64,000 bases of DNA, taken from positions 1,101,501 through 1,165,500 of the forward strand of contig CM061094.1 in the NCBI GenBank assembly GCA_030770545.1, written 5' to 3'. Positions 11,701-23,783 of the stretch are shown in pieces; within the stretch, counting starts at the first letter, position 1, and every line of letters starts with the position of its first letter. Under the pieces are notes generated by a model that was given only the letters and a program-made list of their open reading frames with translations, searched no databases and was not told where the DNA came from. The stretch is from Macropodus opercularis. Its lineage: Eukaryota > Chordata > Actinopteri > Anabantiformes > Osphronemidae. Position numbers and translations under genes: made by a program.

Positions 11701-14700
11701 GTAGAGAGGAGATGTTCTTTTGCTTGCTGTGATGGGGTCATCTGTTGAACACCGGCTTCTGCTGGATGCATGTGTATTATTAGGTTCAGGACAGATATAT
11801 GCTGACACACAGAGAGGCCGTTTATTGTGCAGTTATCAACAGGTGCCTGCTAGAACTGATGGGTTCTGGTGTTAGACAGAGTGAGGGACCAGACGGAACA
11901 GCAGTGAGTACGACGGACCGTTAGGCTGGTTACACCAAGATGCTGGAACCAGCCAGGTTGAGGGTGCAGAGAGGACTGAAAAGCCAGGTAAAGAAACCAG
12001 CTACTACTCGCCTGCTAAGGAAAACCTCCAGGAGCATGGTTGCAGTGGTTCAGGTCTCACTTTTCAGTAAGTCAGTGAACTGGACAACCTTAAAGTAGAT
12101 GGAGGTGAGGGAGGCTCGTCTTAGTCTATGTGATATGAAAAACTGTGACTCGTTGATCAACAGCAGACCGTAGTTGACGGTGCGTGGCCGAGTGCCACAC
12201 ATACACATGTTTGATTTATAGCCTTTGTCTGTGTGCACCCTGGAGAATAGACAAACACTTACACTCTAATGCTAAGTGGACCTGTGTGTGTGTGTGTGTG
12301 TGTGTGTGCGTCCACAGGTCACATCTGGCACTCAGCCAACGACCGCCAATACTGTTGAAATCTTAATGGCAGGGAGGACGGGCTGTGTGTTCAGAGTGGT
12401 ACAGTGCACGCAGGACGTCTTTGTCTCTCGCAGCTGGAGAGCGTCAGCGTTACAGCCTCGGCGTAACAGAGGCACATTTTACACATTTCCTACGATATCA
12501 GTCTGAATGAGCATCAGAAGCGTCAGTGTTGTTTCACGCTGCTTCTGTTTGGTTTAACCGGGACAACATGGCGGCTCCGTCGCTGGCTAGTTGACTCTGA
12601 GTTTGAACAGACAAATCACAACACAATGGGGCAGCTCGGTTCCCACGACAACTACGACAGGACCCCTGCTCTGTTTTTATTGCCTGTTTGTCTCAGCACC
12701 GAGCTTTAATGAGACTGAACAAGCTTTGTCCTGTGTTCATTCAGCAAGAACAACCAATAAATGTTCCCACAAAGGTACGAGGCCTGTAGCTTTCACTTGT
12801 GAAATATGAATTTGTTATTGCAGTGACGTTTGTGACGTGAGCTTGGTGACATTGTCGTCTTGACTCTGTGCCCTTTGTGTCCAGGTCGTAGTCCCGACTC
12901 GGGTCGGGCAGGTCTACGTGTACGACGCTGTGAAGTCAGACCAGGATGAGTATGACGTCCCACCCAGGCATCAGGCTTCCACCCAGCAGGACATATACGA
13001 TGTGCCCCCCACCCGCCAGCAGTACAACACTCAGGTCTGTGTGTGTTTACTGACATGATGCAGAGAATCAGAGAAAGAGTGGAGCCGCTCCTGAGGTGTT
13101 TCAGCAACTAGTTTACGAGCAGCTCAACAAGCTCTGAATGAGACGATGAGCCAGGTGATGTGTGATTTGTGTGCGTCATCTTTTTAATTTTGCTCCCTCT
13201 ATGTTCAGGTGTATGACACTCCACCCATGGTGGTGAAGGGGCCCTCTAGTGGCCAGGACATATATAACACTCCAGCAGGCACAGACAAGAACATGCAGCA
13301 GATGGTAACTGGACTTAATGATATTAACAATGTGTATCAGCAATGACCTGGTGTGTTTCATACACTGTGTCCCGTATCCTTACTGGTATTTGGATCACGG
13401 GCTGAAAATCTGAATATTCTGAGCCTTTCGCACACTCAGGAGAATGATTTGTCAATTTTACCACCTTTGGTTAATTGGGTTTCAGCTACTGTGATTCAGT
13501 TCAGTTCATTAAAATTAAAAAAAGACAATTACACTCAACAATATAACTGATTGAGGAAATGTTATATTGACTTGAAACAATGAAAAAACGACCCTTGCCA
13601 ATGAGAACCTTCCTGTCTCTCTAGATTTATGACTTCCCTCCGTCTGTCAGTAAAGACGTCCCTGATGCTCAGCCAGTCAGGGAGGAGACCTACGACGTAC
13701 CCCCCCACTTTGCCAAAATCAAGCCAAAAGTTCCTCCCCAGTTCCCGCACAACAACAGCAACGTCCCAAGCGATGACGAGCCGCCCATTCCTGAGGATGT
13801 GTACGATGTCCCACCCCCAATCCTGACTGACAAGCATTATCACGCTGACAGGGGGGGCGGAGTCACCCAGGCCCCCCAGGATATATACGACATCCCTGCC
13901 AGCCTGCGGACTGCAGGTCACCCAACGCAAGACATCTATGACTTCCCCCGGGAGCGCGAGGAGAGAGGAGGCGACAGGGGAGACCACTACGTCTACGATG
14001 TCCCCCCACAGGTAGGACAAATGAAGGGGCAGTCACTGCTGGAATGATCTGCATCAAATGGTTTCTGCCAGTAGTCAGTGGTGATGTGTTTTTCAGGTTG
14101 TGCGTGATGCACAGTCCACCAGTGAGGAGCTGGCCATGTCCTTTAAGCGTCTGTCCGCCTCGAGCACGGGAAGCACACGGAGCAACCACTCTGCTTCGTC
14201 CTTAGACATGGTTCCCGTCCGCGACTCCTCCTCTTCCTCCTCACTTCCAACTCCAGGCTCCACTTCAGGCAAACCCCTCCTTCTGGACCTGGAGCAGGCC
14301 ATGGAGCGCCTGTCTCGCCTGCAGCAAGCCGTTGAGTCCAGCGTTTCTCTCATGATGTCCTACATCACTGGTAACTGGAGAAGTCCTGCTCACTTAGAAG
14401 GGAACCTTGCCGCCATCCATCAGGCTGCTGACCGGGTGCGCACCACTGTCCGGGACTTCCTAGAATTCGCCCGGGGGGCTGTGGCGAATGCTGCCCAGGC
14501 AACAGACCGCACTCTGCAGACCAAACTGGGCCGTCAGGTGGGGAAGATGGAGGAAGTCTTCCAGAGTTTGATTCGGCACAGTCAAAGCTTAGATGCCATG
14601 TCCTGGTCTCATGCTGCGCTGGCAGCGCCACAGTCAGGAGGGGACGACTTGGATCGCCTAATTATGACAGCGCGAGGTATCCCAGACGACGCCAAGCAGC

Positions 14701-16301
14701 TCGCATCCTTCCTCCACGGCAACGCCTCGCTTCTCTTCAAACGGACCAACCGGCAGCAGCAGCAGCTACCGCTTCCGCCGTTACCAGGGGAGGTCAGCAG
14801 TCACATGACGGGATCAGGAAGTGGGACGTATCAGGGAGGGGAGAAGGTGAGCATTCAGTCACGCCCCCTTCCCTCGCCACCAAAGTTTACAGCTGCACAG
14901 GAAGAGGAAGGCGTGGACAGGCCCTATGAGAGCACAGAGGAAGGCTGGATGGAGGACTACGACTACGTGCATCTGCAGGTACACGCATTAGATTCTGCTG
15001 ATCCATTTAAAAGTATCAACGTTTTGCACTTGTCAACAAAATGTTTTATCAGACTGTGAGACATAATCTCTGGCAGAGAGAATGAGCACAGGCCTGTGAT
15101 GAATGAGTGTGATGAATCCGTGTGTGTGAGCAATGTCACAGGTGCATCTCAATAAACTACTTAAAGGCTGGAAATGTTTTGTGAAGTGCAACAAACTTTT
15201 TTTTTTCATGATATACTAATTTCAGATATTGAATTTTGGGTTTCCATTAGCTGCGACACACAAACATTACTGCAAAGCAGTCTCTGTGTGTGACAAATTC
15301 ACTTAATTAAAACATGGCTAAATGAACTTCACAATGATGGAGTTTACTGAGATGCAGCTGTGGAAGTTTGCAGGCGATCTAACGTTTCTGTCTTCTTTAA
15401 GGGAAAGGAGGAGTTTGAGAAAAACCAAAGACAGCTGTTAGAAAAAGGCAACATCACCCGACACAACAAGGAGCAACTGGAGCAGCAGCAGGTGACTGCG
15501 TGTGTGGGACAGAAGGAGAATCGGTCCATGTTGCATTTAAACCACATCTCTCTGCCTTATTTCCTTTATGTGGCACAAACAGCCTCTGCAACGTTACGCT
15601 TTTCTCTGTTATGTGTCTACACTTAAATAAATCTTTAAGCTGATATTTGATATTTTAAAAGCTATAGGACAGAAACATGAAATGCTTCCAGCTGGGATGC
15701 ACTGAAACCCAGTGATTATGAAGCATTAACAGCCTCCTCTTTTCACATCTCTTTCCAGATTAAACAGTTCGAGCGACTGGAGCAGGAGGTCAGCCAGCCC
15801 ATCAACAACGACATGACGGGCTGGGTCCCATCCCCTCACCACCCTCTGGCCAAGCAGCTGTCGCAGAACGGCTCTGGTGGACCCTCTTCCAAACTGTGCA
15901 CCGGCGACAGGCAGCTCCTCCTTTTCTATCAGGAGCAGTGTGAGCAGAATGTCACCACGGTGACCAATGCCATCGACGCTTTCTTCACCTCTGTCAACTC
16001 CAACCAGCCGCCCAAGATCTTCGTGGCACATAGCAAGTTCGTCATCCTCAGCGCGCACAAGCTGGTGTTCATTGGGGACACGCTGTCGCGCCAGGCCAAG
16101 TCTCCTGAAGTGAGGACGCGCGTGGCCCAGAGCAGCAACACCCTCTGTGAAAAACTTAAAGACATCGTTATCAGTACGAAAACAGCAGCTCTTCAGTATC
16201 CCTCCCCTGGGGCAGCCAGGGAGATGACCGAAAGCGTGAAGGAGCTGGCAGGGTGCACGCAGCAGTTCAAGATGGTGCTGGGGCAGCTGCTGGTGATGTA
16301 G
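8013..16301 (+). CDS. bcar1: bcar1 (p130Cas), CRK-associated docking protein, 5'-partial gene model
   Basis: Scaffold protein of focal adhesions. Src- and FAK-phosphorylated tyrosines in its substrate domain recruit CRK, linking integrin signalling to migration. Seven coding exons are visible: 8013-8720, 12885-13034, 13209-13304, 13625-14011, 14097-14978, 15402-15491 and 15759-16301. All are bounded by AG/GT and all are multiples of three (phase 0). Together they give 951 residues plus stop. Human BCAR1 is about 870 residues, so the fish protein is longer, mainly in the substrate and serine-rich parts. The order is the family order: N-terminal SH3, 15 YxxP motifs, serine-rich bundle, Src-binding RPLPSPP and YDYVHL, then the C-terminal FAT-like domain. 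Only the first coding exon (human MNHL) is missing. Identity is very secure from near-identical SH3 and C-terminal blocks. Confidence 0.97.
10828..10850. repeat. (GT)n microsatellite
   Basis: A GT run of about 11 units inside the bcar1 intron. Confidence 0.9.
12283..12308. repeat. (GT)n microsatellite
   Basis: A GT run of about 13 units inside the bcar1 intron. Confidence 0.9.
12885..14011 (+). CDS. bcar1: bcar1 substrate-domain exons (three exons, YxxP motifs)
   Basis: Exons 12885-13034 (50 codons), 13209-13304 (32 codons) and 13625-14011 (129 codons) encode most of the phosphotyrosine substrate domain. The visible motifs are YDVP twice in the first, YDTP and YNTP in the second, and YDFP, YDVP, YDVP, YDIP, YDFP and YDVP in the third. 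With the five in the SH3 exon this makes 15 YxxP sites, the number I recall for human p130Cas. Phosphorylated YDxP sites are CRK and NCK SH2 ligands. The opening block VVVPTRVGQ is almost identical to human. The donor of the first exon (GTCTGT) departs from consensus, but frame and homology support it. Confidence 0.95.
14097..14978 (+). CDS. bcar1: bcar1 serine-rich / four-helix exon with Src-binding site
   Basis: An exon of 294 codons. It starts with VVRDAQSTSEELAMSFKRL and the family signature KRLSASSTGSTRS. Then comes a serine-rich stretch and a helical region with conserved DDAKQLASFLHGNASLLFK, which corresponds to the 14-3-3-binding serine-rich bundle of Cas proteins. Near its 3' end SIQSRPLPSPPKF is the proline-rich Src SH3 ligand, and WMEDYDYVHLQ holds the Src SH2-binding tyrosines. 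Together they form the bipartite Src-binding site. The exon is phase 0 on both sides. Confidence 0.95.
15138..15361. mobile_element. Tc1/mariner-type MITE in a bcar1 intron
   Basis: The segment begins 'acaggtgcatctcaataaac' and ends 'gtttactgagatgcagctgt'. These are inverted copies of each other with only a few mismatches. The ends match a very common fish Tc1/mariner terminal sequence ('caggtgcatctcaataaat'), and the interior also contains the typical 'tcatgatatactaattt' wording. At 224 bp with no transposase it is a non-autonomous copy, lying wholly between the exons ending at 14978 and starting at 15402. Confidence 0.7.
15402..16301 (+). CDS. bcar1: bcar1 last two coding exons, C-terminal Cas (FAT-like) domain
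   Basis: Exon 15402-15491 (30 codons, starting GKEEFEKNQRQLLEKG) encodes a charged helix. Exon 15759-16301 (180 codons plus TAG) encodes the C-terminal four-helix Cas domain. The latter has the strongly conserved QPPKIFVAHSKFVILSAHKL, then LVFIGDTLSRQAK and ALQYPSP blocks. This domain drives focal adhesion targeting and binds SH2D3/BCAR3-type partners. The protein ends in VLGQLLVM and the stop is at 16299-16301. Confidence 0.97.
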
Positions 16302-17140
16302 TGGCGACACGCAGCACAGGGAGCCACACACGGTCCTGGATCCTGGGGGTCTGGGACCCTGTCTGGCACAGGACACGTTGACCTCCCGTTCCCTCACACT
16401 GGGACCATTCCTCTCACATCCCTCCTTCTGCTGTGACTCCAACTAAAAGGAACATTTGATCTTCAGTGGGCTGGGCCAATAGTTGTAAAATAATCATTGT
16501 ACATATTTAAGTTACATATTTAGTCAGAAAACCATAATGAAAAATCACTAACAATCTTTCAGTATATACATATGAATATATGGCGTTTTTTGTTTTTCTT
16601 TAAGTGTAGTTTTTAGACCATATCAATAATAATGCTACTGTATACTGTATAATTCTGACTCAAACTCTTGATCCTTGTGTCATTATTGTTATGGACGTGT
16701 AAATTACAGATGATATGTACGGCTGTATGTTGTAGTATGTCTACGCTCTTCTCCATAGCACCCAAAACAACAGCACTGGTGCACACACCTGAACTTTACC
16801 CGAAGAGAAGCTGACAGCTTTACACGTTGCCACGTTGCCTCTGTGATCGAACAGGGTGTCACCACCTGTAGGTTTCAGTCTGAGCACTGCAGTTATGACA
16901 TATGATCTCAGTGCCATTGACGGTTCTTTTTGGAGAAAGAATATATAGAGGTTGTTTTGTATAAGGCATGTGTTAGGAAAACAGACTGTAAAATGTTGCG
17001 GACACCAAATGAAATTAAATCTACTTGTCTTCTTTTGTCTGAGGCATCTTTAACCCAATCAATAAACCAATGTGGCTCTGGAATATAATCAACTTTCTAC
17101 TACAGCAAGCATGGAATAAAAAATATGACCAGCATCACTA
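16302..17140 (+). promoter_or_regulatory. bcar1: bcar1 3' UTR with candidate polyadenylation signals
   Basis: Non-coding sequence follows the bcar1 stop. Canonical AATAAA hexamers occur at 17061-17066 and 17115-17120, and an ATTAAA at about 17013. These make a 3' UTR of roughly 0.7-0.85 kb plausible. Which signal is used cannot be decided from sequence alone. Confidence 0.5.
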
Positions 17141-17680
17141 AATCATGGAGCAGGTTCAACTGGCAGGAACTACTGCTAACTACATGTTCTAGAGTGGAAC
17201 AACTCCACAAAGAGCCACAAACACTGGACACTTGGCCTTTAAAGGTGTAAACACAACACACGCAACTGTTCTGCATAATATCCAGCTTGATGGTTTGTTT
17301 GGCTTGTGTCTTCCAGATAAATCACGTAATGCTGAACTGCAACAACCGTGTCTGACTAGGCCCTAACCCAGAGGTGGTAGCAGCGCGTGTACCCAGCGTG
17401 AGTCCGGCTCATGGCTGTGTGTGACCTTCACACGTTTAAAGGCAGAGCTTTCAAGCCCAACTATAAATGGACGTATAAAGACGTATTCATTTTATTACTG
17501 GACAAGATGTTAGAATTTAAAAATGTTAAAAACCGGTAAGTCATCATATTTATATACAAATGTATTTGCAAACATGGCCGTGCAATTTAAGAAATGTGGT
17601 GTCTGAGCCGCTAACTGCGTCTGATGTTATCCGTTTGTTTTTGTATCTGTATGATGAGATGCTCTGTCCCCGCACACAGT

Positions 17681-17958
17681 TTAACCCTCGTGTAACCTTC
17701 GACCTTCGACCCCACTGTAAACTAGTTGGCGCTCAAAGCTCAAACACACCAGGGTTGGATCAAACAGCCTTGGTGGGTGTTACATCCAAGCAGTGAACAC
17801 GTGTGGGTCTATGATGAACACGTTCATCCAACCGTTCATCTGGATGAAGCGTGTTGTGGTTTATCGTCCGTCTGCAGCTGTTTCATCCAACCCTTGTGTG
17901 GTTTGAGCTTAGAGCCTCCTGTTTTCATGTTGCCCCTCGAAGGCTGCACCAGGGTTAA
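17681..17958 (+). mobile_element. piggyBac-like MITE, copy 1
   Basis: A 278-bp segment flanked by TTAA at 17681-17684 and 17955-17958. The left end after TTAA reads CCCTCGTGTAACCTTCGACC; the right end reads as its imperfect inverse, with CGAAGGCTGCACCAGGG before the final TTAA. TTAA target duplications with CCC...GGG termini are the signature of piggyBac-class elements. It holds no transposase, so it is a non-autonomous element. A second copy in opposite orientation is at 58128-58411. Confidence 0.75.
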
Positions 17959-20900
17959 CTGAACGTTTCTTCTGTGCCTGTTCGAGAGTAGCATCAGTCT
18001 CAGTTTGCTCCTCACATTCCCTGAGACACTACTGTAAAATAATGAATATCTCAGCTGTGATGTGACAGATGTCACACACCGCATCACTCCCAATAGCCTG
18101 GACAGGTGCCATCATGGCCTTAAGCCCCATCCGCCTCCACCACCGATGATGGCTATGAATTTAACATCTGCACAACATCATAATGGAAATAAGTGGTATC
18201 ATGAAGCTTATATAATACAAATAGCTACAGATGATGAAGTCTGGTTGTACGGACCAACACAGACGTCCTGCTACCACAGACTCACAGACTCAGGACAAGG
18301 AGGTGCAGCGGATCCGCGTCCCCAGACATCAACATTGTCTGAGGACATCGCTTCACTTTGCTTTGAAAATGAGGCTGACGCTGGAGTCGACGCGTGGCCC
18401 GCATCCAGGCGAACGTTGTCAGGCTGAGAGCGGACGACGCGAGGGGCTGGTGTGTGACGCTGCAGGAGTTTCACAGGTTCGCCGACATGTTTGCACTCAA
18501 CAGACTCTGTATGTTCTGTGCCCCTCACTTTAATAAACGGCTGAATGTTTGGTTGCTGTATCTGTTTGTGTTCTGGCTACATGACAGGTCAGAGCCGGTG
18601 GAGAATGACAGACACAGCTAAAGATGTGCATGTGTAAGAAATAATTTCTAGAGGTTGGTTCATTCCTGCGCAGCAGTAAAACCCAGAAGCAGCAGCAGGA
18701 CTTAGATATTACTGTTACAGAGCGGTGCTACTACTGCTGAGGAGGAGAGAGACTGACAGACTGATTCAGGACCCAAGTGCATGACCTGATAGACAGGACT
18801 TCACCAAAAATATAATTTTTAATGCTTTAAAACAGGGAAGTACAAACAACAGAAAGTCACTGCGACTGCAGGCTCTAAGTACAAACTGAACCAGGATTCA
18901 AAGCAGGAGCATCAGGACAAGCCAAGACCAGACTAACACCACCCAGGCCCAACAACAGGTGTGAGTAATGACTGCACACGGAGGACACACAGAAAACACG
19001 TGCCCTCCTGGGATCCGAGGGCTGGACTGTGACAACAGCACCAGAACCATCAGTACCAGCTCAGAGGTGGTGGACGACCCGAATCATATAATGACAGTTG
19101 CTGTTGTAGCTCCTCTGAAAGGCGGTAACGTATGAAGTAGATGCGTCTGATTAGATTGTCTGATGTCTAGTACAAATGACGTTAATGTAAAATAACAATA
19201 TCTAACTGTGTTGATCCTTGAATGGCCTGGTATCATGAAGTCTGGTGCCAGACAAGAGAAATCCAGCCAGGAAGGAACCTGCCACTAACGTTCTACAACT
19301 AATCCAAATAAACAAAAAATCTGTTACTTATGCATATTGCAGAAATGTTTTACCCTGTAGTAACTGCCCATCGATGTGCCGTCCATCCTCAGGGGATTTT
19401 ACCTTCAGCTCACATCCATCCACGATCCAACGTGGTCCTCACCAGAGGTGCAGGTTCGAGAAGCCAAGTCCCAGCTGGGGGAAGGAAAGGGCGATGAGGG
19501 CGGAGAGGTGACAGCGAGAAGGAGGAGGACCCACAGGTCCCAGGCAGCTGGTGTATTACAGAGCGGTCCGCATGGACAGACGAAAAGCAGCTCTGGAGAC
19601 TTTCTCAGGCCATCGTCACTGTCTGCTTCCTACTTCATGCATAGTCGCTCCAGTCAGGAGGAGTCAGGGGTTCTGCACGTTTTGCACTAGTCGTTTGCAA
19701 CAACCAGCATTAAATGAAACCTTTTTACACCGATATACGACATTTCAGGCAGCCAACAGTCTCAGTTCAGCTTGTTATGGACTCAGCTCCCTCAGATCTT
19801 TCCTTTGTGTCCACCCACTAAAGCTGCGTGGTGGGATGAGGAGGAAGGTGAGGAGAGCTTTTCCTCTGAGCGCCATCTGCCGTAACATCGCTTTCTCACA
19901 ACGTTCAGCTTGCCGCTAGTCTGGAGTTCGCTAAACACACACACTTTGTCTGTCCTTTTTTGTCTTGTGAATATAAACAGCTGCTCCTTACTTGAAGGAC
20001 AAACCCACAAAGTGGAGACACAAACTATTCGTGCTGGCTGATTCGTCCACCGTTACACATGGAATGTTTCTGTGTATGCAGGCAGAGGCCAGTCCTCCAC
20101 CACCCACAGCCTAACTTACTGCTCTGTTGCCTCATGCCCTTGGCAACAGCTACAAGTTGTTCACTCTTTTACTACTCTAGTCCTGCTCTATTCATAAACT
20201 TCTACCAAAACAGAATTGGCTGCTGTGAGACAATGAGGCAAACCACCGGCTTCCCACAGACCCAGACAAACCAGCGCTTTGTTGTCCATCCTGGAGCCGA
20301 TGGGAAGCTCTGGATGTCTGAGCGACACAAGGCACAAGCTAAGAAAACGCTTCACATGTGCGTGTGATGTCGAGGGCTCGCACTGTACGCAAACCTAGAC
20401 GCCCGCTCTACTTCCAGACCAGGCTTCCAAGCTTCCTTTCTGACGTCAGAGATGCTCCAGGTCACGCTGAACCTCAGTTAAGCTGCTATAGATGCTGGGG
20501 GACGTCCTCCATGTACTGAGCTCCTCTATTTTCACCCACTAACATGACACCTTGTTCTGCATGTGACTAACTTGGTCTTTTTCCCTCTTTGTCTCTCTCT
20601 GTCCTCATCTAGTCAGACCCAGAGCTGTGTGTCTCCAGTGCTCAGGTGCCATCTCCACACACAATGTAATAAATGGAATGAAAATATTATAGTAATATGT
20701 AGCATGTGTTGCTTGGCTTGTGTGTGAGGTCTTGACATGACTTTTGTTGGTGCTATATTAATACAGCTGAACTGACTCAGAGAGACGGCCCATCGCGTCA
20801 TTCTGGGTTTACAAGTCACGTCTCTGATTTGAAGAACAGTGATTGGTCAGAATCTACCAAGGGGTCACGTCACGTGCGTTGTATTGTGTCTAATGCTGAA

Positions 20901-21050
20901 TCACGTCTGCTGCTCTTTACCACGTGGCCAGAACCTTCCAGCTGATACAGCTCCGTCCTTCCTTTGACGTCTTCTGCTGCTAGAGCTCTGACATTTCATG
21001 CGTCAACTCGTGAACAAACCAATGAACTTTATAAAGAACCGTTTCTTAAA
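17959..21050. other. Intergenic region between bcar1 and lrp5
   Basis: The tail-to-tail intergenic stretch. Apart from the interspersed repeat at about 18747-19035 I see no coding exon. The open frames near 18.1-18.6, 19.2-19.9 and 20.0-20.4 kb lack recognisable protein families and paired splice signals. Confidence 0.5.
18747..19035. repeat. Interspersed repeat, fish type, family not named
   Basis: It starts 'gactgacagactgattcagg' and ends near 'ggactgtgacaacag'. Internally it has 'gacaggacttcacc', 'aaaacagg' and 'caggtgtgagtaatgactg'. This wording recurs in fish genomes as a dispersed repeat whose ends begin with 'tgtcagactgactcaggaccc'. Boundaries and class (LTR fragment or non-autonomous DNA element) are not resolved. 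Confidence 0.4.
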
Positions 21051-22931
21051 ATAGAACCTTTATTATATAAAATGATTTTGATATAAAAATGTCGTGAACC
21101 GACTCAAAATGCTCCAAACTAGCTGAAATGGAAGCCACACTCACTTACGCATGGCTACAGTCTCTTTCACCTACTGCCTGGAGACGCCAACAGGCGCAGA
21201 TAAAGGGAAGCTCGATGCATTGTCATTACAAAAATAGCTCCACATAAAAACATGGCTGAGCCAGAACATATATTTCCAGGGAAATAATGAAATGTGTCTC
21301 TTTTCGCTTTGTAAGTGCATGAAATGTCTTCCAGCTTTTAATTACTAGGGACCTGTTGAAAATATTTAAGTGCTTTGAACCTGAAAATGACATTTGCCTC
21401 CACAAAGCAGTATAGTACAATATAGATGCAAGCTCAGGGCTCAGAGGTGACAAAACAATACACACTGCATTACTACACTATCATGTCCCTTATAGGTTAC
21501 ACTGTTCAGTACATCTTCATATGCCAAAGCCTAAACAGACAGGACCACTGTGATATCATCACAGCCTTAAAGCCTTAACAGAAGCGGGCGGCTGTACAAA
21601 CATGGACATTATTTCATAATACTGGCTTCTGACTGTGGTCCCAGTCTATGACTTGCATCAGTGATGCCTTGCACTCTCTGAGACAAGATGAAGTAATTGT
21701 GGTTGAAATTCTGTTATGTCATGTCTGAAGCCGGTTGATGAAAGCAACGCCGTTACAGTCTTCTTCTGGGGACCATGAGCGTCCAGTTAGAATGTTTTCG
21801 TCTTACATCTTGCTAAGTGTTGCAGACTGGGTAGAACTCATTAAACTTATTGGTTCTGTAGCTGCAAAACAACTGGATCAGCTTCGCTGGCACTCTCACT
21901 CATTATATCAACTTCCAAAAAGTCTCCTTCAAAATGAACATGATGAGCAACAAAACACAATGTAAAGATCAACACGAACGGAAAATAAAAAGGACTATGC
22001 AAACATTTGTCGTTATTACCTGTAAAATAGCTTCATGATCTACTGTCGTTTTGGCCTCTGGTTAAGTTATAACCTGATACAGTATGTACACAATAGCAGC
22101 AAACATCCTTTGGGTAAAATGGGATGAAAGAATAAAAAGTGATGGAGAGCTTCAGATTCATGATAAAAAGCATAGTTTCCTCTGTCACTGCCATTATTAC
22201 AAATATATACAATAGCTTTAGACGTGGATATTCGTTTGTTATGTCACATGGTGATTGCGAGACAGCTTGCAGAGTTGTTTCTCTCTCCACTGGGTTGTGC
22301 TCTAGCACGTGTCCCATGCACGGACTGAAATGCAAAGCACAGACTATTCCATGCACCATCTCACTCATTCATAAATCTGCTCATTCATTCAGTCATCAGC
22401 TTTAGATTTCTCTAACCAAATCACACATCGGTCCATCGGCCGTTCACGTGTTCATCCGCCCGCCTATCTGTTTCATATCCTGCAGAACGATGGATCAGCC
22501 AGCGTGAATAAAATAGTAAAATAATTCCTCTGTTTCAGTTTCGTTAATATTCTTATAACATATATACAGTCCTGTCGCTGATACTGTGGGAAAGAAGGAG
22601 ACGGATGGTATGAAGCTGGCGAGTCAGTGGTGCGGCTGTCCTGGCTTTCCTCTGGTGGCACTGGACTCTTTATGGTCTCCACCGCCGACTGGCAGTGACG
22701 TAATCAAAATCAAAATGAGTGGACGGATGTGTGAGGTCATTCCGAGAGCTGCAGAAGCAGCGGAACCACAGGAACCTTGAGCAAGGCACTTGAGCCTATT
22801 TAGCCGGTGATAAAGTCGAAATGTAGCACTTGAGGGGTTTCCCCGGTAACGTGGACTAACAGAGCCAGTTCTGGGTGAGGAGAGGCCTCGTCGTCCTTTC
22901 CGTTCTCAAAGGGACCCGGGCTTTCAGAGGG
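21051..22931 (-). promoter_or_regulatory. lrp5: Presumed lrp5 3' UTR / downstream flank
   Basis: Sequence downstream of the lrp5 stop, read on the minus strand. A minus-strand AATAAA (TTTATT on the plus strand) at 21059-21064 and an ATTAAA at 21337-21342 could end a long 3' UTR. No other gene is recognised here. The true transcript end is not established. Confidence 0.35.
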
Positions 22932-23783
22932 TCATGACGAGTCGGTGCAGGGGGAGGGAGGGGGGGGCCTCAAGTGGAAGTAGGAGCGTTCAGTGGAAGG
23001 GGATGGGGGGCAGCTCTCCTCAGCTGAAAGGTACTGGGATCTGGGAGTCGGGGGAGGGGGGTAGGGGTCAGAGTCTGAGTTAAGGTCTGTATAGTACTTG
23101 TTGTGTTTGCCGTGGCAGGTCTTCCAGCGGCCTGCTGACGTCAGCCCGGCCGGCGGATGGTGTGGAGTGTAGTCGCTGTCGCAGATGTCAGTACTGCAAG
23201 GTGTAGTAGGTGGAGCAGCCCCACGGACCGGGTGGTAGGGTCTGATAAGCAGGACACAGACTTCATTAATATGAATTCTGCATTAGTCTGAATCATTTAT
23301 TGGCTTTGAGCAAGTACTACAGAAAATCTGTTCTCGGGGTGGGAGAGTAAGAGGTTAATACACAAACAGAAGAAGCGATAAAGGCGTCGCAGACATCTGA
23401 GATGGCTTCGTCTGCGCCAGGCAGGCCATCGTGACAACCTGACGTGTGTCGTACCTGTACGATCTGGTGGTGGATGGACTGTTGGAGGAGCAGAAGATCT
23501 CTGTGTTGTACAGAGATCGGTCAGTAGCTGGGGACGGAGGAGGGTTCAACATCTACAAACCAAATATCCGTGTGTTATTTGACTTTGGCATGACAACAGC
23601 ATGTGCGCGTGTGTGTAGGTTTGTGTGTGCGAGTGTGTACCTGAGGATAAAAGGCTCCCTTAGTGGACGATGAGCTGCTGGACGAGGCTCCTGTCACATG
23701 GTTCCGGTCGTAGAGGGGCGCTCCACTGCTGCTGCTGCCCATCAGACTGACTGAGCTCATCATGGACTTCCCACAAGAAATAC
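22932..23783 (-). CDS. lrp5: lrp5 cytoplasmic tail exons (PPPSP signalling motifs)
   Basis: Exons 23641-23783, 23455-23552 and 22932-23241 encode residues about 1460-1642. The first gives GISCGKSMMSSVSLMG and a serine run before TKGAFYPQ. The second opens MLNPPPSPATDRS. The last contains APPTTPCSTD, YPPPPTPRSQYLS, CPPSPSTERSY and PPPPSPCTDSS, then TGA at 22932-22934. These are the five PPP(S/T)P-type motifs that, when phosphorylated by GSK3 and CK1, bind Axin and stabilise beta-catenin. All five are present, so the receptor looks signalling-competent. Compared with human, the last exon has extra residues between CDSDY and KYY (containing HHPPAGLTSAGRWKTCHGK). Confidence 0.96.

Larger units (their letters stand above)
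8721..12884 (+). other. bcar1 intron between SH3 exon and YxxP exon
   Basis: A 4.2 kb intron bounded by GTAAGA and a pyrimidine-rich AG. It contains two GT microsatellites (10828-10850 and 12283-12308). No exon or recognisable mobile element was found. A short ATGGCGGC start-like site near 12569 runs into a stop after eight codons. Confidence 0.75.

Noticed and set aside
12569..12595. ATGGCGGCTCCG start-like sequence in good context
   Set aside because: Stops after eight codons with no splice donor; it lies inside a bcar1 intron.
15726..16442. 238-codon open frame on the minus strand
   Set aside because: It is the exact antisense of the conserved bcar1 C-terminal exon and has no family resemblance; a shadow of strong coding composition.
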